The position numbers and the translations under genes are program-made. Positions 25,011 through 33,652 of a stretch of 39,736 nt of DNA are shown one piece after another. The number at the start of each line of letters is the position of its first letter. The first letter of the stretch is position 1. The stretch lies in assembly GCF_030684895.1 (NCBI RefSeq), contig NZ_JAUXXP010000062.1:1-39736 (forward strand), given 5' to 3'. The stretch comes from Pseudomonas sp. GTDB taxonomy: Bacteria; Pseudomonadota; Gammaproteobacteria; Pseudomonadales; Pseudomonadaceae. Below the pieces are notes generated by a model. It made no database searches. It was not told the origin of the DNA and saw only the letters and a list, made by a program, of their open reading frames with translations.

Positions 25011-25949
25011 TTAGCCGGTCAGGGTCAACAGGTGAATCAGCCGCGCCGCGACCTTGGCGGTGCGGCTATCGATATCGTGTTCGGGGTTGAGTTCGGCCAG
25101 GTCCAGCAGGCGCAACTTGCCGCTGTCGCGAACGGTTTCCAGCAGCGGCTCAAGCAGCGCCAGCGGCACGCCACGCGCTGCCGGGGCGCTGACGCCCGGT
25201 GCTTCGCAGGCCGGTAGCACGTCGATATCGATGGTCAGGTAAATCGCGTCGCAGCCGGCGATAAAGGCCGACAGTTCGGCGCTGATGGCGGCCAGACTGG
25301 CCTCGCGAATCTCGCGGTCTTCGCGCACCAGTACATTCAGCTCGACAGCGCGCTGGAACAAGGCGCGAGTATTGCTGGCGCGGCTGACGCCGAGGCAGGC
25401 ATAGGCAAACGGCCAGCCACGCGCAGCGCACTGCTCGGCGATCTGCGCGAAAGGTGTGCCGGAGGAACGGGCATGGGCCGGGTCGCGCAGGTCGAAATGC
25501 GCGTCGAAATTGATAATGCCAATGCGAGGCGTGCCGCCAGCCAAGTGCTCGGCAATGCCCTGCCAGCTGCCAAAGGCCACCTCATGGCCGCCGCCCAGCA
25601 CGATGGGCAGATGCCCGGCATCCAGCAGCGCGCAGACGTTATGGCCGAGGCGCGCCTGGGCGCCTTCCAGATCGCCATCGGCGCACAGCACATCACCGGC
25701 GTCATAGGCCGCGCCCTGGCGATGCCAGGCCAGGTTGGCCAACGCCTTGCGCATGGCCAGTGGACCATTTACCGCACCCACGCGGCCATGGTTACGGCGC
25801 ACGCCTTCGTCGCTGGCGAAACCGAGCAGGGCCACGCCAGGCTGGCTGTCCGCGCTGAGTGCCTGAATGCGCTGATGCCAGCGCGGGCTGTCGGCTTCCG
25901 GGTCGATGCGGCCCTGCCAGAGCTGCATGGAATGACGATCAGCGTGCAT
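25011..25949 (-). CDS. hutG: Formimidoylglutamase HutG (ureohydrolase type)
   Basis: A 312-residue arginase-family enzyme with Mn ligands in GGGHE (119-123), DAHFD (149-153) and IDIDVLP near residue 240, and the [14 protein letters not shown] stretch characteristic of HutG. It hydrolyses N-formimidoyl-L-glutamate to glutamate and formamide, completing the four-step hut pathway. This differs from the N-formylglutamate deformylase also called HutG in HutF-containing pseudomonads. The ATG at 25949 overlaps the hutI stop by 11 bp and has AGAGG upstream; an in-frame ATG at 25928 is an alternative. Confidence 0.9.
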   Translation of the reverse strand: MHADRHSMQLWQGRIDPEADSPRWHQRIQALSADSQPGVALLGFASDEGVRRNHGRVGAVNGPLAMRKALANLAWHRQGAAYDAGDVLCADGDLEGAQARLGHNVCALLDAGHLPIVLGGGHEVAFGSWQGIAEHLAGGTPRIGIINFDAHFDLRDPAHARSSGTPFAQIAEQCAARGWPFAYACLGVSRASNTRALFQRAVELNVLVREDREIREASLAAISAELSAFIAGCDAIYLTIDIDVLPACEAPGVSAPAARGVPLALLEPLLETVRDSGKLRLLDLAELNPEHDIDSRTAKVAARLIHLLTLTG

Positions 25950-27174
25950 GGCTGTTGGCCTCTTTGCTGTAGCTAATGGCGCCGTTGAAGATGCGCTGAC
26001 GCAGCCGCCCCGGCTGTACCGCATAGGCCAGTTCGGCAGGTTGCTGCACATCCCACAGGCACAGGTCGGCGGGGGCCCCAACCTCGATCCGCCCGAGATC
26101 TGGGCGGCCGAGGGCGCAGGCGGCATGGGCGGTCATACCGGCCAGCGCTTCGCGAGGCGTCAAACGGAACAGGGTGCAGGCCTGGTTAAGGGTCAGGGTC
26201 GGAAAGCAGATCGGCGAGGTGCCGGGGTTGGCATCACTGGCCAGGGCCATCGGCACGTTGTGCTGACGCAGCAGAGCGATGGGCGGTAACTGGGTTTCGC
26301 GCAGGGTATAAAAGGCCCCCGGCAACAGGGTGGCCACGGTGCCGGCGGCGGCCATGGCCTGCACCCCCGCCTCGTCAAGAAACTCGATATGGTCGGCCGA
26401 AAGGCCCTGATAACGCGCGGCCAGGGCGCTGGCGCCCTGGTTGGACAGCTGCTCGGCGTGCACCTTGATCGGCAGACCGTGACGTTGCGCAGCCTGGAAC
26501 ACCAACTCACACTGCGCCGGGCTAAAGGCAATGTTTTCGCAGAACACATCCACCGCATCGACCAGGCCTTCGGCAACGGCCGCCGGGATCATCTCGTTGC
26601 ACACCAGGACGATATAGCCATCGCTGTCGCCTGCGAACTCCGGCGGCAAGGCGTGGGCGCCGAGCAGGGTGGTGGTGATGCGCAGCGGCAGCAACTCGCC
26701 CAGGCGACGAGCGACGCGCAGCATCTTCAATTCATCAGCGGTGCTCAGGCCATAGCCGGATTTGATTTCCAGGGTGGTCACACCGTCGTCCAGCAGCGCC
26801 TGCAAGCGCGGCAGGCTCTGCGCCAGCAGCTCGTCCTCGCTGGCCGCACGGGTGGCGCGCACGGTACTGAGAATGCCGCCGCCGGCCTTGGCGATCTCGG
26901 CGTAGCTGGCACCTTCGAGGCGCTGCTCGAACTCAGCGGCGCGGTTGCCGGCGTACACCAGGTGCGTATGGCAATCCACCAGGCCCGGGGTCATCACCCC
27001 GCCACGCCCGGCTTCGACCGCGCCCTCAGCCATAGCGTCAGGAAATGCGCTGGTAGGCCACAGCCCTGCGACCTTGCCATCCGCCACCAGCAAATTGATC
27101 GGCTCAGCCAGCGTGGTCAGGCCATCAAAGAGGCAGAGCTCGCGCCAAAGCAGGCGCGGGGCGGACGGGGACAT
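25939..27174 (-). CDS. hutI: Imidazolonepropionase HutI
   Basis: A 411-residue amidohydrolase-superfamily enzyme. Metal ligands lie in [13 protein letters not shown] near residue 70, with further ligands in KVHAEQLS and [12 protein letters not shown], all typical of HutI. It opens the imidazolone ring to give N-formimidoyl-L-glutamate. It is the first gene of the minus-strand hut operon. The ATG at 27174 has AAGGAGAG at good spacing; a start 19 codons upstream would run through the promoter and operator. A sigma-70-like promoter overlapped by a HutC-type palindrome precedes it. Confidence 0.95.
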   Translation of the reverse strand: MSPSAPRLLWRELCLFDGLTTLAEPINLLVADGKVAGLWPTSAFPDAMAEGAVEAGRGGVMTPGLVDCHTHLVYAGNRAAEFEQRLEGASYAEIAKAGGGILSTVRATRAASEDELLAQSLPRLQALLDDGVTTLEIKSGYGLSTADELKMLRVARRLGELLPLRITTTLLGAHALPPEFAGDSDGYIVLVCNEMIPAAVAEGLVDAVDVFCENIAFSPAQCELVFQAAQRHGLPIKVHAEQLSNQGASALAARYQGLSADHIEFLDEAGVQAMAAAGTVATLLPGAFYTLRETQLPPIALLRQHNVPMALASDANPGTSPICFPTLTLNQACTLFRLTPREALAGMTAHAACALGRPDLGRIEVGAPADLCLWDVQQPAELAYAVQPGRLRQRIFNGAISYSKEANSHAR

Positions 27175-27194
27175 GGGGCTCTCCTTGAGCGAAC

Positions 27195-27231
27195 TTGTAT
27201 ATACAATATTATTCGACCCTGCAGTCGTCAA
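27195..27231 (-). promoter_or_regulatory. hutI promoter with HutC operator
   Basis: On the minus strand TTGACG (27231-27226) and TATTGT (27208-27203) are spaced by 17 bp. The perfect dyad TTGTATATACAA (27195-27206) contains TGTA-N2-TACA, the HutC recognition pattern described in pseudomonads, and overlaps the -10 element, so repression by occlusion is expected. Confidence 0.75.
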
Positions 27232-27404
27232 CCCCGCTCGTCACCGAATAATCACTGCCGTGCGACAACCGCCATATGCCCGTGCAAAGGCATAACCAAA
27301 GAAATCACCGAGATAGACGGCGCATGCTGTTCAACAGCAAAGCCCAGCAGCAGACGAACGGCAAGGCTCGGCTCACATAGCCTCTGTGCAGCCGCAAAAC
27401 GTTA

Positions 27405-27416
27405 ATGTATATACAT
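27405..27416 (+). promoter_or_regulatory. HutC operator upstream of hutD
   Basis: ATGTATATACAT is a perfect 12-bp dyad with the same TGTA-TA-TACA core as the hutI site, 29 bp before the hutD GTG. I could not define a strong promoter for hutD. Confidence 0.7.
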
Positions 27417-27444
27417 ACGCAAACAACTTGCATGAGCAACCGCC

Positions 27445-28077
27445 GTGAGCATTCGTATTATCGACAGCCGCAGCGCCCGCCAACTGCCATGGAAGAACGG
27501 CAAGGGCGTGACCCTGGAACTGGCCATCGCACCGCCTGACGCGGATCTAAGCAACTTTGAGTGGCGTATCAGCAGCGCGCGGGTGGAAAGCGCCGGCCCC
27601 TTCTCTCATTACCCCGGCATCGACCGTAGCCTGGGCCTGCTCAGCGGCGCGGGACTGCGCCTGAATCTGCCAGAACAGATCAGCCTCGAGCTCGATAGCC
27701 ACACCCCGGTGGTGGCTTTTCCCGGCGAGCTGGACGTGCAGGCCGAACTGCTTGATGGCCCGGTGCAGGACTTCAATCTGATGAGCCGTCGTAATCGCTG
27801 GCAACACCGCCTGGAATACCGCGAGCTGCAGGGCCAGCAGTGGCTCGACAGCAGCGCCGTGCTGTTTATCTACTGCTGCAGCGGCGCTGGCCTGACGTGC
27901 GCCAGGGCCGGCACCGCGCCCGCGAGCCTGAACGCCGGCCAAGGCTTGCTGGCACAAGACGAAGTCGGCCCCTGGCGGCTGACCAGCCATGGCCGCAGCG
28001 GCCTCTACCTGGCGCGACTGGAGCCGGCCAGCGCCGGGCAGGACGCCATTGATCTGCTAAGCGACAACTGGGTTTAG
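27445..28077 (+). CDS. hutD: HutD-family protein
   Basis: A 210-residue cupin-like HutD protein. The family opening is clear: SRSARQLPWKNGKGVTLELAI, followed by FEWRISSARVESAGPFSHYPG-like sequence. HutD is found in most Pseudomonas hut loci; it is thought to set an upper bound on hut expression by binding a pathway intermediate such as urocanate or formylglutamate, without a demonstrated reaction. The start is GTG at 27445, and the Shine-Dalgarno is weak. It is divergent from hutI with its own HutC-type operator. A terminator follows the gene. Confidence 0.9.
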   Translation: MSIRIIDSRSARQLPWKNGKGVTLELAIAPPDADLSNFEWRISSARVESAGPFSHYPGIDRSLGLLSGAGLRLNLPEQISLELDSHTPVVAFPGELDVQAELLDGPVQDFNLMSRRNRWQHRLEYRELQGQQWLDSSAVLFIYCCSGAGLTCARAGTAPASLNAGQGLLAQDEVGPWRLTSHGRSGLYLARLEPASAGQDAIDLLSDNWV

Positions 28078-28108
28078 CGCCAGACAAATTCAGACCCTTA
28101 AACGCAAA

Positions 28109-28139
28109 AGCCCCGGCACTTGGCCGGGGCTCTGGTTTA
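28109..28139 (+). terminator. Terminator after hutD
   Basis: AGCCCCGGC (28109-28117) and GCCGGGGCT (28123-28131) form a strong stem with a five-base loop; the T tract that follows (CTGGTTT) is weak. Confidence 0.65.
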
Positions 28140-28143
28140 TAGA

Positions 28144-28199
28144 CCGTAGGATGGGTGCTAACCCATCAATTGGCTGATGGGTTAGCACCCATCCTACGG
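28144..28199. repeat. Perfect 25-bp inverted repeat with six-base loop
   Basis: Bases 28144-28168 and 28175-28199 are exact reverse complements around ATTGGC. The arm contains GTAGGATGGGTGCTAACCCA, a Pseudomonas-type intergenic repeat. It lies between two terminators in the gap between convergent hutD and an acyl-CoA dehydrogenase gene. Confidence 0.85.
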
Positions 28200-28209
28200 C
28201 TGTGAGCAC

Positions 28210-28249
28210 AAAAAATGCCGCTTCCCAGGCAAGGGAAAGCGGCATTTTT
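28210..28249. terminator. Bidirectional terminator between hutD and acyl-CoA dehydrogenase
   Basis: AAAAAATGCCGCTTCCC pairs with GGGAAAGCGGCATTTTT around a short loop, with one bulged base. A/T runs on both sides allow termination in either direction; it mainly serves the minus-strand dehydrogenase gene. Confidence 0.8.
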
Positions 28250-28304
28250 CTTATGTGAACAGCATTAGGCGCTGGTCCAGGGTTTTGTTGTTACCAAGCA
28301 ATCT

Positions 28305-30083
28305 TTAGAACTGCGCGGCGTCGAGCAGATACAGACTCTCGCTACCGGCCTTAACCGAAGCAGTCAGCGAGTGGATACGCGGCAGCAGGCGGGCGAAGAA
28401 GAAGCGCGCGGTGCCCAGCTTGCTGACGTAGAACTCGTCCTGATCTTGCTTGGCCAGCGCGGTGCGCGCCATCAGGGCCCACATGTAGGCGTAGGCGGTG
28501 TAGCCAAATACCTGTAGGTACTCGACCGAGGCAGCGCCGACTTCGTTCGGGTTGGCCTTGGCGCGTTCCAGCAGATCGCTGGTCATCAGCTCCAGGTTGG
28601 CGATAGCGTCTTTCAGCGGATTAACAAACTCGGCCAGTGAGGCATCAGCCGAATCGGTGAAGGCTTTGATCTCGTCAGCAAAGTGCTTGTAGAACGCCCC
28701 ACCGCTGCCGACCACTTTACGGCCGACCAAGTCGAGGGCCTGGATACCGTTGGTGCCTTCGTAGATCTGGGTGATGCGGCAGTCGCGAATCAACTGCTCC
28801 TGGCCCCACTCGCGGATATAACCGTGGCCGCCAAAAATCTGCTGGCCGTGGGTGGTGGTTTCCAGCGCCATATCGGTGAGGAAGGCTTTGGCCACCGGAG
28901 TCAGCAAGGCAACCAGCTCTTCTGCACGCTTGCGGGTGGCGGCGTCTTCGCTGAACTTGGCGGTGTCGAGCTGCATGGCCACGTAGCTGGAGAAGGCACG
29001 GCCGCCCTCGTTCAGCGCTTTCATGGTCAGCAGCATGCGACGCACGTCCGGGTGCACGATGATCGGGTCGGCAGCTTTGTCTTTTGCCACCGGGCCAGTC
29101 GGCGCGCGGCTCTGGATACGGTCGCGGGCGTATTCCACGGCGTTCTGGTAGCTGCGCTCGCCCAGGGACAAGCCCTGAATGCCAACGCCCAGACGCTCGT
29201 AGTTCATCATGGTGAACATGGCGGCGAGGCCTTTGTTCGGCGCATCAACGATCCAGCCGGTGGCGCCGTCGAAGTTCATCACGCAGGTGGCCGAGGCCTT
29301 GATGCCCATCTTGTGTTCGATCGAGCCGCAGGACAGGCTGTTCTGCTCGCCCAGGGAACCGTCGGCGTTGACCATAAACTTCGGCACCAGGAACAGCGAG
29401 ATGCCTTTCGGGCCCGCTGGGGCGTCCGGCAGCTTGGCCAGTACCAGGTGAATGATGTTCTCGGTCAGGTCGTGCTCACCGCCGGTGATAAAGATCTTGG
29501 TACCGCTGATCTTAAAGCTGCCATCAGCCTGCGGCTCGGCCTTGGTGCGGATAATGCCCAGGTCAGTGCCGGCGTGCGGCTCGGTCAGGCACATGGAACC
29601 GGCCCATTGGCCTGAATACATGTTCGGCAGGTATTTCTCTTTCAGCTCTTCGCTGGCGTGGGCGTTGATCGACAGGCAAGCCCCGGCGGTCAGCATCGGG
29701 TACAGGCCAAACGACAGGTTGGCCGAGTTGACCATTTCCTCGACCTGGGCCGAGATCGCCTTGGGCATGCCCATGCCGCCGAATACCGGGTCACCACCGA
29801 CGCCCACCCAGCCGCCTTCAGCGTAGGTTTTGTAGGCGTCCGGGAAGCCGGCTGGGGTTTTCACCGAGCCGTTGACCCAGGAGCAGCCTTCTTCGTCGCC
29901 ACTGCGGTTCAGCGGGGCGATCACGCCGCCGGTGACCTTGCCAGCTTCTTCGAGAATGGCCGCTGCAGTGTCTTCATCGACCACTTCAGCCAGGGCCGGC
30001 AATTGGGCCCACAGCTTGGAAACTTCAAACACTTCATTGAGCACGAAGCGCATATCGCGCAGGGGAGCTTTGTAGTCAGCCAT
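28305..30083 (-). CDS. Acyl-CoA dehydrogenase, paralogue 1 (PA0508-like)
   Basis: A 592-residue flavin-dependent acyl-CoA dehydrogenase of the long bacterial class: N-terminal cap ([20 protein letters not shown]), central beta domain with MCLTEPHAGTDLG, C-terminal helical domain and an extra helical tail. The likely catalytic base is Glu in IYEGTNGIQALDL. It oxidises acyl-CoA to trans-2-enoyl-CoA in beta-oxidation. Homologues PA0506 and PA0508 of P. aeruginosa have been linked to long- and medium-chain fatty acid use; the chain length here cannot be read off. The ATG at 30083 has GAGGA upstream. It is separated from the next paralogue by about 200 bp including a terminator, so it has its own promoter. 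Confidence 0.9.
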   Translation of the reverse strand: MADYKAPLRDMRFVLNEVFEVSKLWAQLPALAEVVDEDTAAAILEEAGKVTGGVIAPLNRSGDEEGCSWVNGSVKTPAGFPDAYKTYAEGGWVGVGGDPVFGGMGMPKAISAQVEEMVNSANLSFGLYPMLTAGACLSINAHASEELKEKYLPNMYSGQWAGSMCLTEPHAGTDLGIIRTKAEPQADGSFKISGTKIFITGGEHDLTENIIHLVLAKLPDAPAGPKGISLFLVPKFMVNADGSLGEQNSLSCGSIEHKMGIKASATCVMNFDGATGWIVDAPNKGLAAMFTMMNYERLGVGIQGLSLGERSYQNAVEYARDRIQSRAPTGPVAKDKAADPIIVHPDVRRMLLTMKALNEGGRAFSSYVAMQLDTAKFSEDAATRKRAEELVALLTPVAKAFLTDMALETTTHGQQIFGGHGYIREWGQEQLIRDCRITQIYEGTNGIQALDLVGRKVVGSGGAFYKHFADEIKAFTDSADASLAEFVNPLKDAIANLELMTSDLLERAKANPNEVGAASVEYLQVFGYTAYAYMWALMARTALAKQDQDEFYVSKLGTARFFFARLLPRIHSLTASVKAGSESLYLLDAAQF

Positions 30084-30235
30084 GGGGCAAATCCTCGGAC
30101 GAGCAGCAGATGTGAAGCAGTAGGTGTAAAGATGTGCAGGGAGTCTAACCGAACAACTTTTTAGACACATAGCGTCGCGTCATGACCAGTAGGTCACCAT
30201 TCGTTTGTTAGGCCAGACAGGCTCCATGTAACGGC

Positions 30236-30259
30236 AAAACCCGCCGGATGGCGGGCTTT
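30236..30259 (-). terminator. Terminator after acyl-CoA dehydrogenase paralogue 2
   Basis: CCCGCC (30240-30245) and GGCGGG (30250-30255) form the stem with a GGAT loop; reading leftward the stem is followed by TTTTGCC. It ends the transcript of the gene at 30280-32076. Confidence 0.7.
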
Positions 30260-30279
30260 GCAGGGCCTGTAACCACCCG

Positions 30280-32076
30280 TCAGAGGGCGAAGTGCTCGGC
30301 CGGCAAACGCATCAGGCATTCGCTGCCTGCCTCGGCACCGGCCAGGTGGGTGGCGGTGCGCGGCAACAGGCGCTTGAAGTAGAACTCGCAGGTCGCCAGC
30401 TTGGCCTGATAGAACGCTGCATCACTCGCGCCTGCCGCCAGCTTCTGCTCGGCCACCAGGGCCATGCGCAACCAGAAGTAGGCCAGGATGACGTAGCCGG
30501 AGTACATCAGGTAATCCATCGACGCCGCGCCGACTTCGTCCGGGTTCTTCATCGCCGCCATGCCGATCTTCTGGGTCAGCGCACCCCACTGCTGGTTGAG
30601 CGTCGCCAGTTGGGCGACATAGCCCTTGAGCTGCGGATGCTCGGCCTGAGCCTCGCAAAACTTGTGGACGATTTTGCTAAAGCCGCGCAGCAGCTTGCCC
30701 TGGCTGCCGAGCACCTTGCGCCCGAGCAGGTCGAGGGCCTGGATGCCGTTGGTGCCTTCATAGATAGGCGCAATGCGGCAGTCGCGCACCAGCTGCTCCA
30801 TGCCCCACTCGCGGATAAAACCGTGGCCGCCGAATACCTGCATGCCGTGGTTGGTCACCTCCAGGCCGGTCTCGGTCATAAAGGCTTTGCAGATCGGCGT
30901 GAGGAAAGCCAACAGGTTCTCCGCCTCGTCACGCTGCTCGGCACTGTCGCCACGGTGCGCCTGATCGATCAGCTGCGCGGTGAAATAGGCCAAGGCGCGG
31001 TTGCCTTCGTTGAACGCCTTCATGGTCAGCAGCATGCGCCGCACATCGGGATGCACGATGATCGGGTCGGCGGCTTTATCCGGCGCTTTCGGCCCGGTCA
31101 GTGCACGCATCTGCAGACGCTCAGTGGCGTACTTGATCGCGCCCTGGAAACTGGTTTCACCCAGACACAGCCCCTGCATGCCGGTGCCCAGGCGTGCGTG
31201 GTTCATCATGGTGAACATGCAGTTGAGGCCCTTGTTGGCCTCGCCGATCAGGTAGCCGGTGGCGCTGTCGAAGTTCATCACGCAGGTGGCCGAGGCCTTG
31301 ATGCCCATCTTGTGTTCGATCGAGCCGCAGCTAACGCCATTGCGCTCCCCCGCCTGACCTTCAGCGTTGGGCAGAAACTTGGGCACGATAAACAGCGAGA
31401 TGCCCTTGGTACCGGCCGGCGCGTCGGGCAGCTTGGCCAGCACCAGGTGAACGATGTTCTCGCTCATATCGTGCTCGCCGGCGGAGATAAAGATCTTGCT
31501 GCCGCTGACCGCATAGCTGCCGTCGGCCTGGGGCACGGCGCGGGTCTTGATCAGGCCCAGGTCGGTGCCGCAGTGGGCTTCGGTCAGGCACATGGTGCCG
31601 GTCCAGCTGCCTTCGGTGAGTTTGCTCAGGTAGGTCTGCTTCTGCGCTTCGGTACCGTGGGCGTGAATGGCCGACATCGCGCCGTGGGTCAGGCCGGGGT
31701 ACATGCCCCAGGAGGTGTTGCTGGCGCCGACCATTTCGCCGATCAGCAAGCCGAGGGAATGCGGCAGGCCCTGACCGCCATAGGCCGGGTCAGCCGCCAG
31801 ACCGTTCCAGCCGCCTTCAACGTACTGGGCAAAGGCTTCCTTGAAGCCCTTGGGCGTGGTCACCACGCCGTCGTTGATCTGACATTCCTCTTCATCGCCG
31901 GAGCGGTTCAGCGGGGCCAGCACCTGCTCACAGAACTTCGCACCCTCGGCGAGGATCGCGCTGACCATATCCGGAGTGGCGTCGCTGGCACCCATCGCGG
32001 CGTAGCCGGCATGAAAGTCGAAGACCTCGTCGATCAGAAAGTGCATATCGCGCAGGGGGGCTTTGTACTCGGGCAT
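30280..32076 (-). CDS. Acyl-CoA dehydrogenase, paralogue 2 (PA0507-like)
   Basis: A 598-residue protein of the same domain order as its neighbours: cap (PEYKAPLRDMHFLIDEVFDF), beta domain with MCLTEAHCGTDLGL, helical domain with catalytic Glu in IYEGTNGIQALDL, and the C-terminal tail ending LPAEHFAL. It has Ala for Pro in the MCLTEPH motif (MCLTEAH), unlike the other two. The ATG at 32076 follows CGGAGA. It converges on nothing; the GGDEF gene lies upstream on the same strand 110 bp away, so read-through from it is possible. No PsrA-like box is seen in front of it. Confidence 0.9.
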   Translation of the reverse strand: MPEYKAPLRDMHFLIDEVFDFHAGYAAMGASDATPDMVSAILAEGAKFCEQVLAPLNRSGDEEECQINDGVVTTPKGFKEAFAQYVEGGWNGLAADPAYGGQGLPHSLGLLIGEMVGASNTSWGMYPGLTHGAMSAIHAHGTEAQKQTYLSKLTEGSWTGTMCLTEAHCGTDLGLIKTRAVPQADGSYAVSGSKIFISAGEHDMSENIVHLVLAKLPDAPAGTKGISLFIVPKFLPNAEGQAGERNGVSCGSIEHKMGIKASATCVMNFDSATGYLIGEANKGLNCMFTMMNHARLGTGMQGLCLGETSFQGAIKYATERLQMRALTGPKAPDKAADPIIVHPDVRRMLLTMKAFNEGNRALAYFTAQLIDQAHRGDSAEQRDEAENLLAFLTPICKAFMTETGLEVTNHGMQVFGGHGFIREWGMEQLVRDCRIAPIYEGTNGIQALDLLGRKVLGSQGKLLRGFSKIVHKFCEAQAEHPQLKGYVAQLATLNQQWGALTQKIGMAAMKNPDEVGAASMDYLMYSGYVILAYFWLRMALVAEQKLAAGASDAAFYQAKLATCEFYFKRLLPRTATHLAGAEAGSECLMRLPAEHFAL

Positions 32077-32186
32077 GCTGGAATCTCCGTCAGCTAGAGC
32101 GTGGATTAGTGCTCTACGCTAAGGCCCATGCCGCGCCGCAACAATCACAGTGCAGATGCTGAATACACTGCCATTCGCCGGCAGTC

Positions 32187-33488
32187 TTAACCCCGCGCGG
32201 TATCCAGCTTGACCGCCCCGCGCCGCTGCCCATAACTGCGCACACAGTTACGCCCGGCACTCTTGGCGTTATACAGCGCCTGGTCGGCGGCCTTGAGTAC
32301 TTCCTCCGGGCTGCGTTGCTCCAACCCGCGCTCAGCCACGCCCATGCTGACGGTCACCGACACCTGACTCGCCGCGCTGCCGGCCCGCCGCGCTCTGCCC
32401 TGTTTATCGTCCTGCGGGCGCTGCTGTTTATCGCGCAACTGGATGCGATAGGTTTCGATGGCCTGACGTATCACTTCAAGGTGCGGCAGGCATTCGTCGA
32501 GCGTCTTGCCGGGAAACACCAGGGTGAACTCCTCGCCGCCATAGCGGTAAGCCTTGCCCCCGCCGCCGATCTTGCGCAGCTGGGCGGCGACCAGGCGCAA
32601 CACCTGATCGCCGACATCGTGGCCATGGCTGTCGTTGAATTTCTTGAAATGATCGACGTCGGCCATGGCGATCACATAACTGCGGCCCAGACGCTGCAGG
32701 CGTTCATTCAAGGCGCGGCGTCCCGGCAGGCCGGTGAGTTCGTCGCGGAAGGCCATCTGATAGGCCTCGTGCGCCACGGCAGCAACCAGGATCAGCATGA
32801 TCTGGCTGCTCATCACATTCAGCGCATTGGGCAGAATAAAAGTGTTCGGCAGCATCCACAGCAGGCCGCACAGCCCCAGCAGCTGCGCCGCATGCAGCGG
32901 CCGTGGCGCGCGTAAGTACTGCACCAGCAGCAGAATCAGACCGAGGATAAATACCGGGTAGGCCAGCTGCACCAGCGCCAGCCATTCAACCTGCAGCGCC
33001 GGCCAACGCACCAGCGACAACCAGTGCAGTAACGCCTCGGGAAAGCGCTGCGCCAGGCCCACCGCCACCGCACCGACTGCCAGCAAAACTGCGGCGCGGG
33101 CGATCAGATCCTGCAGCAGGTGGGTACGCTCCTGCCAGGCGGCGTAAAGGCTGTAGAGCAGCGGCAGCAACAGGCTGCACAGATGGAAGATCAGCGCCGC
33201 ATCACTGCGCACCTGTCCCGTGGCGCGAAAGTGATCGACCTGGGTATCGAGCAGGAAGTAACCGAGGTACAGCGTCAGCAGCAGAAACACCTCGCGCTGA
33301 CGGCCATAGACCAGGCAGAACGCGCCGCCGAGTAACAGCAGCAGGGTGGGCAGCACATTGAACAACGAGGTGAAAAATTCGCTCAACACCGCCAGCCGCG
33401 CCAACAGCAAACCGCTGATTAGAAGCAGCAGCGAAGGCAGAAAATGGCTGAAGCGCACAGCAGCAAGACGCGACAAGACGGGCTCCAC
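32187..33488 (-). CDS. Membrane GGDEF-domain protein without an I-site
   Basis: A protein of about 433 residues with some eight hydrophobic segments in its first 240 residues (7TM-like) and a GGDEF domain at the C terminus. The active site is intact: DELTGLPGR, MADVDHFKKFND and GGEEF at about 317-321. The five-residue upstream position that would hold RxxD reads GGGG, so product inhibition through an I-site is not expected. A basic insert (DKQQRPQDDKQGRARR) sits before the final strands. The start is uncertain: GTG 33488 is used; TTG 33476 has GTGGAG upstream and is a fair alternative. An in-frame TTG at 33596 is rejected because it falls in a terminator. It interrupts the dehydrogenase series. 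Confidence 0.8.
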   Translation of the reverse strand: MEPVLSRLAAVRFSHFLPSLLLLISGLLLARLAVLSEFFTSLFNVLPTLLLLLGGAFCLVYGRQREVFLLLTLYLGYFLLDTQVDHFRATGQVRSDAALIFHLCSLLLPLLYSLYAAWQERTHLLQDLIARAAVLLAVGAVAVGLAQRFPEALLHWLSLVRWPALQVEWLALVQLAYPVFILGLILLLVQYLRAPRPLHAAQLLGLCGLLWMLPNTFILPNALNVMSSQIMLILVAAVAHEAYQMAFRDELTGLPGRRALNERLQRLGRSYVIAMADVDHFKKFNDSHGHDVGDQVLRLVAAQLRKIGGGGKAYRYGGEEFTLVFPGKTLDECLPHLEVIRQAIETYRIQLRDKQQRPQDDKQGRARRAGSAASQVSVTVSMGVAERGLEQRSPEEVLKAADQALYNAKSAGRNCVRSYGQRRGAVKLDTARG

Positions 33489-33594
33489 ACGGCGATAAAA
33501 AGTGGATAACGCCGCGCAGTTTGCCTGTAACGAGCGCGATGCGCACGGAACCTGACAGGCAAATCGACAAGCTGCCTGGGACTTTTGATTAGCC

Positions 33595-33629
33595 AAAAAA
33601 AACCGCTACCCCAAGGGGCAGCGGTTTTT
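33595..33629 (-). terminator. Terminator after acyl-CoA dehydrogenase paralogue 3
   Basis: ACCGCTACCCC (33602-33612) and GGGGCAGCGGT (33615-33625) form the stem, with A/T runs on both sides. Reading leftward, eight T residues follow the stem. Confidence 0.85.
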
Positions 33630-33652
33630 CGACCTGCGCTGGAGCCTAAGGC

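Noticed and set aside
32095..32116. TAGAGC/GCTCTA dyad with 10-base spacer upstream of dehydrogenase paralogue 2
   Set aside because: Six-base arms match by chance often enough; no known regulator pattern or promoter aligns with it.
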